Shown here: one piece after another, positions 7,110 to 14,802 of the stretch | How positions within the stretch are numbered: position 1 is the stretch's first letter | Layout: each line of letters opens with the position of its first letter | Made by a program: the position numbers and the translations under genes | NCBI GenBank assembly: GCA_050247255.1 | Contig: JBFWUM010000005.1 | Coordinates: 1-64,000 of the forward strand | DNA: 64,000 bases | Origin: JBFWUM01 sp050247255 | Lineage (GTDB): Bacteria; Acidobacteriota; Vicinamibacteria; Vicinamibacterales; UBA2999 | Direction: 5' to 3' | The notes under the pieces: model-generated | Database searches by the model: none | What the model saw: the letters and a program-made list of their open reading frames with translations, nothing else | What the model was told of the DNA's origin: nothing

Positions 7110-9500
7110 TTACCCTTCGAGCGGCTGCGGGGTCTCGATTTCCTGGGGAATGACGCGCGTGAACTGCCCTCTTTGCAGCAATTCGCGCCCTTTGCCGCCG
7201 CGGCCGGTGACCTCGTACTTGGCGGTACTGATGGTCTGCTCGCCGCCCCGGCTGGTCTCGACGCGCATCAGGTCGCGGTCGCCCGACGAGGCAATGAAGC
7301 CGAGCACGCGATCCTCGTCGCCCGTCAGTTTGATGAGGATCACGCCCTTGCCCGGGCCCGACAGGAAGTTGACCTCGTCGGTGCGGCAGAGGATGGCGCG
7401 CGCATCCTGCGTGGCGGCGATGACGATTTCATCCCCGTTGACCACGGCGACGCCGACCACCTGGACGCCTTCCGACGGCCTGGCGAACCGGCGCCCGGCG
7501 CGCGTGCTCGGCTCGACGAACGGCTCGAGGCTGAAGCGCAGGCTGTAGCCGTCGCTGGTCACGGCGAGCGCGTGCACCGGCGGCGCCTGCCCCTCCTTCT
7601 TCGTCGCGATGTCGCCGATCACCCGCGGGTCGAGGCTGTAGGCGGCGACGATGTGCTCGCCGTCGCGCAGCTTGAACAGCTTCTGCACCGGCTCGCCGTA
7701 GCCGGTCGACGCCGGCACGTCGATGATGCGCGCGGTGTAGGCCGCGCCGAAGTTGCTGAAGAGGACGGCAGACGCCCGCGTGCTCCCCTGCAGCACGGCC
7801 AGCACCGAGTCACCCTCCCGCAGCCGCGTGGTCGAGACGTCGCGGACTTCCTTCTGCCGCTTCACCCAGCCGTCGCGCGAGACGATCACGACGTTGTCTT
7901 CCTCGACGATGAAGTCGTCCTCGGTGAAGGCGACCTCCTCCGCCGCCTCGATGGCGGTGCGCCGCTTGTCGGTCTTGCCGCCGTATTCGTCCTGGATCTC
8001 CTCGAGCTCGTCGCGCACCACCTTCCAGCGGCCGTCCTCGTCCTTGAGGAGCGCGGCGATCTGCCGCGCGCGCGTCCGCTTCTCGCCGAGCTCGTTCTGG
8101 ATGACCAGGATTTCAAGGCGGGCGAGGCGATAGAGCTTGAGCTCGAGGATGGCGTCGGCCTGCTCGGCGTCGAGCCCGAACCGCTTGATGATCTTCTCCG
8201 CCGCGTCCGCCTTGCCGTCGGACTTGCGGATGATCCTGATGATCTCGTCGAGCGCGTCGAAGACCTTCTCGAACCCCTCGAGGATGTGGATGCGCTTCTT
8301 CAGCCCCTCGAGTTCGTGCTCCAGCCGCAGCGTCACCACCTCGAGCCGGAAGTTGAGGAAGTAGCGCAGCATCGAGTGCAGGTCCAGCCGCTCGGGGCGC
8401 CCGACCTCGGGGTTCTCGGTCGGCACCAGACACGTCAGGTTGACGATGACGTTGGTCTGGAGCGGCGTGTTCTTGAACAGGTACGCCATCACCATCCGCG
8501 GATCGGCGTCGCGCTTGATCTCCAGCGCAATCCGCACATCGTCGGTCGACATGTCCCTGACGTCGAGGAGTGGCGGCAGCTTGCGCGACAGGACAACGTC
8601 AGCGATGCGCTCGACCAGCGCCGCCTTGTTGACGGTGTAGGGGATGCTGGTGACGAAGAGCGTGCGCGACCCGCGCGACTCGGGCCCCTCCTCCCAGGTG
8701 GCGCGAAGGCGAACGGTGCCCGAGCCGCTCTTGTAGATCTCCTTCAGCTCGTCTGGCGAATTGAGAATCTGGCCGCCGGTCGGGAAATCGGGCCCCTTGA
8801 CGTAGCGACAGAGCTGCACGCTGCTCAGGTCCGGGTTATCGAGCAGCTTGATCAGCGCCGTGCAGACCTCGCCGAGGTGGTGCGGCGGCACGTTGGTCGC
8901 CATGCCGACCGCGATGCCGGTCGTGCCGTTGATCAGCAGGTTCGGAATCCGCGCCGGCAGCACGACCGGCTCGGTCTTCGTGCCGTCGTAGTTCGGGCGG
9001 AAATGCACGGTCTGCTGGTCGATCTCGGTGAGGATCTCGTCGGAAATGCGGGCGAGCCGGCACTCGGTGTAACGCATGGCCGCGGCGCTGTCGCCGTCGA
9101 GCGAGCCGAAGTTCCCCGAGCCGTCGATCAGCGGATACCGCAGCGAGAAAGGCTGCGCCATGCGCACGAGCGTTTCGTAGAGCGCCGCGTCGCCGTGCGG
9201 GTGGTAGCTGCCCATGACGTCGCCGACGACCTTGGCGCACTTACGGTGCTTGGCGTCGGCGGTCAGGTTCTGCTGCCACATCGTGAACAGGATGCGGCGC
9301 TGCACCGGCTTGAGCCCGTCGCGAACGTCCGGCAACGCGCGCGAGGTGATCACCGACAGCGCGTAGTTCAGGTAGCGGCTCTGCGCCGCCTCGTGCAGCG
9401 CAACGCCATCGGTAGTGCCTCCGGGCGGCGGGGCGGCGGCTGCGGATTCTGAAAGCGGGGTATCGAAGAGCGAGGGGGTCTGCTTACGCGACTTGGCCAT
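7110..9500 (-). CDS. parC: type IIA DNA topoisomerase subunit A (ParC/GyrA family)
   Basis: DNA cleavage-religation subunit. From ATG 9500 the protein is about 796 residues. It shows YLNYALSVITSRALPDVRDGLKPVQRRIL, KVVGDVMGSYHPHGD, and the catalytic Tyr at about residue 144 in AAMRYTE. The coiled-coil region carries the long Leu/Arg/Glu-rich helices, and six-bladed C-terminal repeats follow. No QRRGGKG GyrA box is present between blades; the nearest sequence is TGRGGKGRELLQRG at the extreme C-terminus. That favours a topoisomerase IV-type partner for the subunit at 3188-5095. The start overlaps the end of the upstream acetyltransferase by 17 bases, so it is probably translated from the tail of the flagellar transcript. 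An earlier in-frame ATG at 9560 is less likely. Confidence 0.88.
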   Translation of the reverse strand: MAKSRKQTPSLFDTPLSESAAAAPPPGGTTDGVALHEAAQSRYLNYALSVITSRALPDVRDGLKPVQRRILFTMWQQNLTADAKHRKCAKVVGDVMGSYHPHGDAALYETLVRMAQPFSLRYPLIDGSGNFGSLDGDSAAAMRYTECRLARISDEILTEIDQQTVHFRPNYDGTKTEPVVLPARIPNLLINGTTGIAVGMATNVPPHHLGEVCTALIKLLDNPDLSSVQLCRYVKGPDFPTGGQILNSPDELKEIYKSGSGTVRLRATWEEGPESRGSRTLFVTSIPYTVNKAALVERIADVVLSRKLPPLLDVRDMSTDDVRIALEIKRDADPRMVMAYLFKNTPLQTNVIVNLTCLVPTENPEVGRPERLDLHSMLRYFLNFRLEVVTLRLEHELEGLKKRIHILEGFEKVFDALDEIIRIIRKSDGKADAAEKIIKRFGLDAEQADAILELKLYRLARLEILVIQNELGEKRTRARQIAALLKDEDGRWKVVRDELEEIQDEYGGKTDKRRTAIEAAEEVAFTEDDFIVEEDNVVIVSRDGWVKRQKEVRDVSTTRLREGDSVLAVLQGSTRASAVLFSNFGAAYTARIIDVPASTGYGEPVQKLFKLRDGEHIVAAYSLDPRVIGDIATKKEGQAPPVHALAVTSDGYSLRFSLEPFVEPSTRAGRRFARPSEGVQVVGVAVVNGDEIVIAATQDARAILCRTDEVNFLSGPGKGVILIKLTGDEDRVLGFIASSGDRDLMRVETSRGGEQTISTAKYEVTGRGGKGRELLQRGQFTRVIPQEIETPQPLEG

Positions 9501-10431
9501 TACGAAGGAAGATCTTACCCGGCTTCTCGCGCCGCCTGGCCGCCAGGAACGCGCACCCACCGCGGAACCCGACGCGTTCGTAGAGCAGCCGCGCGCGATC
9601 GTTACGCTGGCCGACGAGCAGCGTCGCCTGACGAAGCCCCGCAGCCGCCGCGTGCGCGAGCGCGTCGTGCAGCAGGCCAGCGGCGATGCCCCGGCGACGC
9701 GCGTCGGGCCGCACGGCGAGCTGGGCGATGTGCAGCGTATCCGTGGAGATTTGCGACGTCAGCACGAGTCCGCAGAGGCCCCGCTCGTCGCGGGCCACCC
9801 GGCTCGCCACCGGATCGAACACGCCGCAGCCGTCGCGATCGAGCAGCCCTTCGAGGTAGGTCACCCACTCCTCGCCGCTGCCGGTCGGTGAGAAGGCGAG
9901 CGCGGCGGTTCGATCGTACGAGGAGCGCAGCAGCGCCACCGCCTCGACGAAATCGCTCGGCGACCACGGGCGTAGCGAGAGTTCACGGAGGTCCGGCTGA
10001 AGGCGGACACTACGGGTGAGGGGCCGGGACAGGTAGAGGTATGGCTCGGTCTCGAAGCCGGCGGCGGACAGCGCGCGCTCGGCGGCAGCAGCCCGATCTG
10101 GAATCAGGCCTACCGTGATGGTCGCCCGGCGCTTGGAGGCACAGCAGTCGATGGCGTCGACCAGCTGCCCGGTGGCCCGCTCATCGTCGGCCACCAGCGC
10201 GCCGATGAAGATCGCGTCGCCGGATCGATGCAGGAACGTCCACCCGCGGACGTTGCTGCCGTCCGCAACGATGAACCCGGCAAGCCCGCCCGCGCGCCGC
10301 GCCTCCTCGATGACGGGCCAGGTGGTCGCGGTGTCCCAGTCGAGCGTGTTGCGCCAGTAGCTGGCCTCGCGCTCGTAGCAGGCAGCCACGAGCGACGGCT
10401 CGGCATCGCGCCAGTCGAGGACGCGCCTCAT
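9484..10431 (-). CDS. tandem GNAT-fold N-acetyltransferase
   Basis: 315 residues. The C-terminal half (about 150-300) is a clear GNAT domain: LHIAQLAVRPDARRRGIAAGLLHDAL contains the acetyl-CoA-binding R-R-x-x-G-I/A motif, and ARLLYERVGF is the family C-terminal motif. The N-terminal half is a degenerate second GNAT domain. The start overlaps the csrA stop by 4 bases (ATGA), and the end overlaps the parC-like start by 17, so it is embedded in the flagellar transcript. The substrate is unknown; a flagellar or regulatory protein is possible from position only. A stretch SVRLQPDL at 9991-10015 comes from a dispersed repeat inserted between the two domains. Confidence 0.85.
   Translation of the reverse strand: MRRVLDWRDAEPSLVAACYEREASYWRNTLDWDTATTWPVIEEARRAGGLAGFIVADGSNVRGWTFLHRSGDAIFIGALVADDERATGQLVDAIDCCASKRRATITVGLIPDRAAAAERALSAAGFETEPYLYLSRPLTRSVRLQPDLRELSLRPWSPSDFVEAVALLRSSYDRTAALAFSPTGSGEEWVTYLEGLLDRDGCGVFDPVASRVARDERGLCGLVLTSQISTDTLHIAQLAVRPDARRRGIAAGLLHDALAHAAAAGLRQATLLVGQRNDRARLLYERVGFRGGCAFLAARRREKPGKIFLRNGQVA
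9991..10008. repeat. dispersed palindromic repeat inside the GNAT gene
   Basis: GTCCGGCT-GA-AGGCGGAC, an imperfect 8-bp inverted repeat (one mismatch), read in frame as part of SVRLQPDL in the linker between the two acetyltransferase domains. Confidence 0.55.
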
Positions 10432-10655
10432 GCGCCGGCAATGCGGCGCGAGATCGCCGCGAGGTCGACGGCCGCCGCGGCCGCGTCACGGTTGGCGCGG
10501 CGGATCTCGTCGTAGATCTCCTGCCGGTGCACGGGCACATCCGGCGGCGCGACGATGCCGATGCGCACGCCGTCGCCGCCGCTGCGCAGCACGTGCACTT
10601 CGATGCCATCGCCGATGACAATCGTCTGCCCGCGTTTCCGGGTGAAGACCAGCAC
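10428..10655 (-). CDS. csrA: carbon storage regulator / translational repressor CsrA
   Basis: 75 residues from GTG 10655, reading MLVFTRKRGQTIVIGDGIEV. CsrA is a dimeric RNA-binding protein that recognises GGA in hairpin loops. The conserved N-terminal strand LVFTRKRGQ and the RIGIVAPPDVPVHRQEIYDEI segment (the RNA-contacting A-P-x-x-V-x-V-x-R-x-E-I motif) are intact. An alanine-rich tail makes it slightly longer than the usual 60-65. It follows fliW by 2 bases, the arrangement in which FliW sequesters CsrA. A likely target, the fliC leader, is in this window (45494-45509). A longer frame upstream is only the shadow of fliW. Confidence 0.95.
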   Translation of the reverse strand: MLVFTRKRGQTIVIGDGIEVHVLRSGGDGVRIGIVAPPDVPVHRQEIYDEIRRANRDAAAAAVDLAAISRRIAGA

Positions 10656-10657
10656 GG

Positions 10658-11038
10658 CTACGCTCCCGGCACGAGCACGTGCCGCAGCGGATACGGCGAA
10701 TCGTGGGGAATCACCTGCACGCCCGTCATGGTCGCCGGGTTGATGACGACCGGCGCCCGCAGGTTGGCGGTAATGGCGCCGTCGGATTCCGTTGCGACGA
10801 ACGCCAGCCAGACCAGCGCCCCTGTGCCCGCCTCGCCAAGCCGCTGGCGATCGGCGGCGGTGAGCGGCACATCGTAGGCCGGCTCGATGGCGCGCGGGTC
10901 CATGACGAGAAACGACGCCGAGGGGCCGTCGATCGACTGCAGGCAGCGAACGGGACCGCCCGCGTCCGGTTCGAGCAGCACGAAGCGGCGGCACGCCTCG
11001 AATCCGGGCAGGCCGGCGGGAAAACCGATCGCGCTCAC
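10658..11038 (-). CDS. fliW: flagellar assembly factor FliW
   Basis: 126 residues. FliW binds CsrA allosterically and is itself bound by flagellin, so it links secretion of flagellin to its translation. Recognisable parts are GFPAGLPGFEACRRFVLLE at the N-terminus and VWLAFVATESDGAITANLRAPVVINPATMTGVQVI in the C-terminal half, the classic L-x-A-P-I/V-V-I-N signature. It overlaps flgL by 4 bases and lies directly before csrA. Confidence 0.95.
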   Translation of the reverse strand: MSAIGFPAGLPGFEACRRFVLLEPDAGGPVRCLQSIDGPSASFLVMDPRAIEPAYDVPLTAADRQRLGEAGTGALVWLAFVATESDGAITANLRAPVVINPATMTGVQVIPHDSPYPLRHVLVPGA

Positions 11039-11928
11039 TTGAGGTAATCCATCAGCGAGACGCGGCCGGCCGTGCCGATGGCGCCGAGAGCGGCCCGATA
11101 CGCCGCGTCGGCCTGGGCCATGCCGGAGATCACCTCGGCCATGTTCGCGTTCTCCAGCGCGGCGACCCGGGTGGTGCCGGCGAGATGGTCCTGCTGCAGT
11201 CGCACCTTCTCGACGTCGATGCTGGCGATGGCGCTGCCGACCCGGGCCTGGACCTGCGTCGACCGCTCGAGCGCACGGGTCAGGGCGGCGGCGCCGTCTT
11301 CGAGCGTCGCCTGGTCGCCGGTGCGCGCGGCGGTGATCAGGTCGGCGAGCACCGCGAGGAGATCGGTCGCGTCGCTGCCCTGCGTCACGTCGCGGCCGTC
11401 AAACGCCACCGTGACGGCGCGCGCGCCGCTGACGTCGACGGCCGCCTCGTCGCCGTTGCCCTCATAGGTGGCGGTCCCCGTGCCATCGGTCGTGAATGGC
11501 CGGCCGCTGCTCTCGGTACCGCCGAACAGATACGCGCCGCGGAAGGAGCTGTTCAGGTCGGAGATGATCGTGTCGCGCACCGAGGCCAGCTGGCTCGCCG
11601 CGGCTTCCTGCTGCGCCGCGCTCTTGCCGGAGCCGCGCACCGAGGCCACCGCGGCCGACGCCTCGGTGATCCGTTCGATGATGTCGGAAAGCGCGGAGTC
11701 GACGATGGCCAGCCGCGCTGCCACGCTGTCGGCGGTCCGCTCGAAGTGCTCGACCGACGCCAGCGCCGCGCGCTCGGTGATGGCCGACGCGGCATCCGCG
11801 GGAGCGTCGCTCGGCCGGTTGATTCGCTTGCCGGTCGCCACCTGCCGCTGTAGGTCGACCAGCTGCTCGGAGGCGGTCTCGAGCCCGGCCTGGGCGTCGC
11901 GATAGTGACTGTTGAAGGTGATGCGCAT
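11035..11928 (-). CDS. flgL: flagellar hook-associated protein 3 (hook-filament junction)
   Basis: 297 residues from ATG 11928. FlgL forms the second junction ring between hook and filament. The N-terminus MRITFNSHYRDAQAGLETA and ATGKRINRPSDAPADA match the flagellin-like D0/D1 coiled-coil (consensus S-G-x-R-I-N-x-x-S/D-D-P). The C-terminus (VAALENANMAEVISGMAQADAAYRAAL) is the matching terminal helix. Two bases separate it from flgK. A longer upstream frame is a shadow of flgK. Confidence 0.93.
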   Translation of the reverse strand: MRITFNSHYRDAQAGLETASEQLVDLQRQVATGKRINRPSDAPADAASAITERAALASVEHFERTADSVAARLAIVDSALSDIIERITEASAAVASVRGSGKSAAQQEAAASQLASVRDTIISDLNSSFRGAYLFGGTESSGRPFTTDGTGTATYEGNGDEAAVDVSGARAVTVAFDGRDVTQGSDATDLLAVLADLITAARTGDQATLEDGAAALTRALERSTQVQARVGSAIASIDVEKVRLQQDHLAGTTRVAALENANMAEVISGMAQADAAYRAALGAIGTAGRVSLMDYLK

Positions 11929-11930
11929 GT

Positions 11931-13322
11931 TTACCTGGCCATCGCGTTGAGCAGCGTCTGGATCGCCTGATCGATGACGGTGAAGAACTTGGCGTTGGCC
12001 TCGTAGGCGCGCTGGAACTTCATCAGCATCATCGCCTCCTCGTCGAGGGAGACGCCGGACACCTCGTCGCGGAGCGCGTCGACCTGGCGCACGATCTCCG
12101 CCCGGCTGTCTCGCGCGCCCTCGGCGGTGCGCACGTCGCGGCCGACGACGTAGACGAGCTGCGCCCACCCGTCGACGAGCGTGGCGGATCCGCCGTCGAG
12201 CACGCGAGCCTCGCGGAGGGCGGCGAGCGCACGGGCAGCCGTGTTGTCGCCCGGAGTCGGGGTGCCAGCGGCCGCAATCAGCCGGCCGTCCGCCGCCAGC
12301 GTGTCCGTCACCTGGAGCGCCGCGGCGGCGCCGCCGCTGACGCCGGCGAGCGGCGCATTGAACGTGAAGAACGGCTCGCCCGCCGCGCCATCGAGATCGA
12401 ATCCCGCCTCGTGCGCGGCATTGACCTGCGCGGCGACCTCGAACGCCAGCGTGTCGAGGTCCTGCTGATAGCCGGGAATGAGCGTGTCGCGCACGTGCAT
12501 CAGGCCGCCGAGGCGGCCGCCCTCGATCGTCCCGGCCAGCGGCGTCCCCCCGAGCGTCAGCGCCGCCAGCCCGGAGGGCGCTGTGCTCTCGACGGCCACG
12601 GCGTAGGCCGCGCCGCCCACGACCAGCGGCTGCCCGGGACCGATGCTGACATCCGCGCCGCCATCGGCACGAACGAGCATATCGGCATCGGTCAGCTCGG
12701 ACAGCTGCCTGAGCGCGACCGACAGGTCGTCGCGAAGGTGCAGCGATGCCTCGGCGGTGGCCGCCGCGCCAATGGCGCCATTCAGCGACGCGATCCGTTC
12801 GGCGAGCGCGTTGATCTCGGCGACGGCGCCGCGCACGTGCCGGTCGGCGTCGGTGCGCGCCATCTCGAACCGGGACGACATGTCGCCGAAGGCCGACGCG
12901 AGCGACGCGCCGCGGAGCAGTACATCCTGCCTGGCCACGGCCGACGCTGGATTCTCGGCCAGCGGACCGAACGCGTCGAAAAATCCGACGAGCGCAGCGT
13001 CGATCGACGAGCCGGCTTCCCCGAGCGAGGCTTCGACGACGCTGAGTGCCTCGGCAACGGCCGCCTCCCGCCGCTGCGCCGTCACCTCGCGCCCGAGCCG
13101 CGCATCGAGCAGCTGGTCGCGCAGCGAGCGGACACCGGCCACTTCGGCGCCGCGGCCGACGTTGAACGGCGAGTCCGGCTTCGATGACACGAGGTCGACC
13201 GCGCGGCGGGCGTAGCCCGGCGTGTTGACGTTGGCGATGTTCTGGCCGGCGACGTCGAGGCCGAACCGCTGCGCCTCGAGAGCGCGCGTCGCCGAGGTCA
13301 GTGAGGTGAAAAGATTCGACAC
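11931..13322 (-). CDS. flgK: flagellar hook-associated protein 1
   Basis: 463 residues starting at GTG 13322. FlgK is the first hook-filament junction protein. The N-terminus NLFTSLTSATRALEAQRFGLDVAGQNIANVNTPGY carries the axial-protein signature (A-x-x-I-A-N-x-x-T-P-G-Y). The C-terminus SGVSLDEEAMMLMKFQRAYEANAKFFTVID is the canonical D0 C-terminal helix. The middle is shorter than enteric FlgK (about 547). It follows the flgN-like gene with no gap. Confidence 0.95.
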   Translation of the reverse strand: MSNLFTSLTSATRALEAQRFGLDVAGQNIANVNTPGYARRAVDLVSSKPDSPFNVGRGAEVAGVRSLRDQLLDARLGREVTAQRREAAVAEALSVVEASLGEAGSSIDAALVGFFDAFGPLAENPASAVARQDVLLRGASLASAFGDMSSRFEMARTDADRHVRGAVAEINALAERIASLNGAIGAAATAEASLHLRDDLSVALRQLSELTDADMLVRADGGADVSIGPGQPLVVGGAAYAVAVESTAPSGLAALTLGGTPLAGTIEGGRLGGLMHVRDTLIPGYQQDLDTLAFEVAAQVNAAHEAGFDLDGAAGEPFFTFNAPLAGVSGGAAAALQVTDTLAADGRLIAAAGTPTPGDNTAARALAALREARVLDGGSATLVDGWAQLVYVVGRDVRTAEGARDSRAEIVRQVDALRDEVSGVSLDEEAMMLMKFQRAYEANAKFFTVIDQAIQTLLNAMAR

Positions 13323-13667
13323 TCAGGCCCTCGCGTCGATCGCCGCGCCGGTCGGCGCGGCGCGCCGGAGGTCCGGCTGGTAGCCGACGCCGGTGCCGCG
13401 GGCAGTCAGCGCATCGCAGACGAACGCGGTCAGGCCGTCGCCAAGGTGGCGACACCGTGCGAGCGCGGCGCGCGCCGCCACGAGATCGGCCCGCACCTGC
13501 GGCATGGTGTCCGGTTCGAGCTGCAGCGTTCTGAGTGAGACGAGCGCCCGATCGAGCCGGGTGTCGAGCTGCAGCAGCAGCTCCAGCCGGCCGTGCGCCA
13601 GGGCGTCGGCAAGCCCCTCGAGCGTGTCGCGCAGCTCCGTGGCCGGAGACGTCTCAGCGGCGGCCAT
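13323..13667 (-). CDS. flgN: probable FlgN-type export chaperone
   Basis: 114 residues, predicted almost entirely helical, with heptad-like Leu/Ala/Arg spacing (ELRDTLEGLADALAHGRLELLLQLDTRLDRALVSL). FlgN binds the C-termini of FlgK and FlgL before export. I assign it mainly from position (flgM, this gene, flgK, flgL is the standard order) and from size and helicity; the sequence itself is weakly conserved. The stop abuts the flgK start. Confidence 0.6.
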   Translation of the reverse strand: MAAAETSPATELRDTLEGLADALAHGRLELLLQLDTRLDRALVSLRTLQLEPDTMPQVRADLVAARAALARCRHLGDGLTAFVCDALTARGTGVGYQPDLRRAAPTGAAIDARA

Positions 13668-13976
13668 CTACCCCTCGAGCAGGCCGTCGATCAGGCGGTC
13701 CGCAAGTCGGACCGGGTCGTTGCCGATTTCCCCTGCAGCCAGCTTGGCGCGCATCTGCTCGACGAGCTCGGTGCGGATGGCCGGCTGCCCCTCGGCCGCC
13801 TTGAGCGCCGCCGAGAGGAGCTGGGCGTCGGCCGAGACGATGACCTGGTCGGAGCCGGAGGCACCGGCCGTCTCGGTCTTCGCCTGCCGCTCGCCACTCA
13901 CCTGGCGGGTACCGGCCGCCATGGCAGCCATGTCCGCCGCTTGCGCCTGCGCCTGCGCGTAACCGTCGATTTTCAT
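13668..13976 (-). CDS. flgM: anti-sigma-28 factor FlgM
   Basis: 102 residues. FlgM binds FliA and is exported when the hook is complete, releasing late-gene expression. The N-terminal half is low-complexity Ala/Gln/Thr-rich and likely unstructured. The C-terminal half has the conserved sigma-binding pattern SDQVIVSADAQLLSAALKAA, IRTELVEQMRAKLAAGEI and DPVRLADRLIDGLLEG. The target fliA lies in the same operon at 21572-22318. Confidence 0.9.
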   Translation of the reverse strand: MKIDGYAQAQAQAADMAAMAAGTRQVSGERQAKTETAGASGSDQVIVSADAQLLSAALKAAEGQPAIRTELVEQMRAKLAAGEIGNDPVRLADRLIDGLLEG

Positions 13977-14019
13977 AGTGTTTCCTCGTCAGCCGCCCAC
14001 GCGGACGGATCCTGACCCC

Positions 14020-14802
14020 TCAATCGGCAACCGCCAGAAAACCTTGAATCCCTTCGGGAGCGACCGGGCGGCCGTCGGCCAGCAGCACCTCGAAATGCAG
14101 GTGGGCGCCGGTGGCCCGGCCGCTGCTGCCGGCCCGCCCGATCGGCTGCCCGGCCTGCACCTGGTCGCCGGCGGCCACGGCCGCGGCCGACAGGTGCGCG
14201 TAGCGGGTCCGCGTGCCATCGGCGTGCTCCAGAACCACCGTGGTGCCGTAGCCACCCTGGTCGCCGCTGAACACGACGCGTCCGGCACTCGCCGCATCCA
14301 CCTGCTCGCCGTAGGCGGCGCGCAGGTCGACGCCTTTGTGGAACTTCGCTTCACCGGTAAACGGGTCGCGCCGCCAGCCGAAGGCCGAGGTGACCTGCCC
14401 GGCCACGGGCGGCACGCGCGTCTCGTCCGTTGTGGGCGGGGACTGAAGTCCCGGGTCTCCTGAGGTGTGCGTCTCCTCCGTCGTGGCCACGGGCTCGACA
14501 TTCATCCGCTCGAACGCGCTGATCAGTTCGCGCGACAGCCCGAGTCCCTGTGTCTTCGCCAGGTGGCTCGCCAGCTCCACGTCGAGTGTCTCGAACAGCG
14601 ATTCGACATCGAGCCCGCCGTCCTGCTCGTCTTCCCACCGTCCCGAGCGCCGCATGTCGCGCAGCACTTGCACCAGCAGCATCGACTCGAACTCGGCGGC
14701 CAGCGCTTCCAGCCGCGCGCGCTCGTCGCCGCCGTGCGGGCGCGACGGGTCCGCAGCCGCAGCGCGGATCTGCGCGAGCACGGCGTCGATCGACCCGCTC
14801 AC
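14020..14802 (-). CDS. flgJ: FlgJ rod-binding domain fused to an M23 peptidoglycan endopeptidase
   Basis: 260 residues. Residues about 25-100 (RARLEALAAEFESMLLVQVLRDMRRSG, then LFETLDVELASHLAKTQGLGLSRELI) form the FlgJ/rod-binding domain that caps the growing rod. Residues about 130-250 are a LytM-type M23 peptidase: TSAFGWRRDPFTG, HKGVDL (first metal His and Asp), YGTTVVLEHADG, and HLHFEV (H-x-H). Enteric FlgJ instead carries a glucosaminidase, so here peptide cross-link cutting appears to replace glycan cutting for rod passage. No signal peptide is seen, consistent with flagellar export. The linker includes SGDPGLQSPP, read from a dispersed palindrome at 14437-14455. Confidence 0.9.
   Translation of the reverse strand: MSGSIDAVLAQIRAAAADPSRPHGGDERARLEALAAEFESMLLVQVLRDMRRSGRWEDEQDGGLDVESLFETLDVELASHLAKTQGLGLSRELISAFERMNVEPVATTEETHTSGDPGLQSPPTTDETRVPPVAGQVTSAFGWRRDPFTGEAKFHKGVDLRAAYGEQVDAASAGRVVFSGDQGGYGTTVVLEHADGTRTRYAHLSAAAVAAGDQVQAGQPIGRAGSSGRATGAHLHFEVLLADGRPVAPEGIQGFLAVAD
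14437..14455. repeat. dispersed palindrome inside the flgJ linker
   Basis: CGGGGAC-TGAA-GTCCCGG, imperfect by one base, flanked by GTCTCC. A member of the ACTxxAGT palindrome family, translated in frame as part of the interdomain linker. Confidence 0.6.

Noticed and set aside
5148..9452. Very long open frame (1434 codons) on the + strand
   Set aside because: It runs antisense to the NYN and parC-like genes in GC-rich DNA, where stop codons are rare in the shadow frame. Composition is Arg/Ala/Asp/Val-rich with no domain.
3188..9500. Calling the topoisomerase pair DNA gyrase
   Set aside because: No GyrA box in the A subunit C-terminal domain; ParE/ParC-type naming is safer, though activity cannot be proven from sequence.
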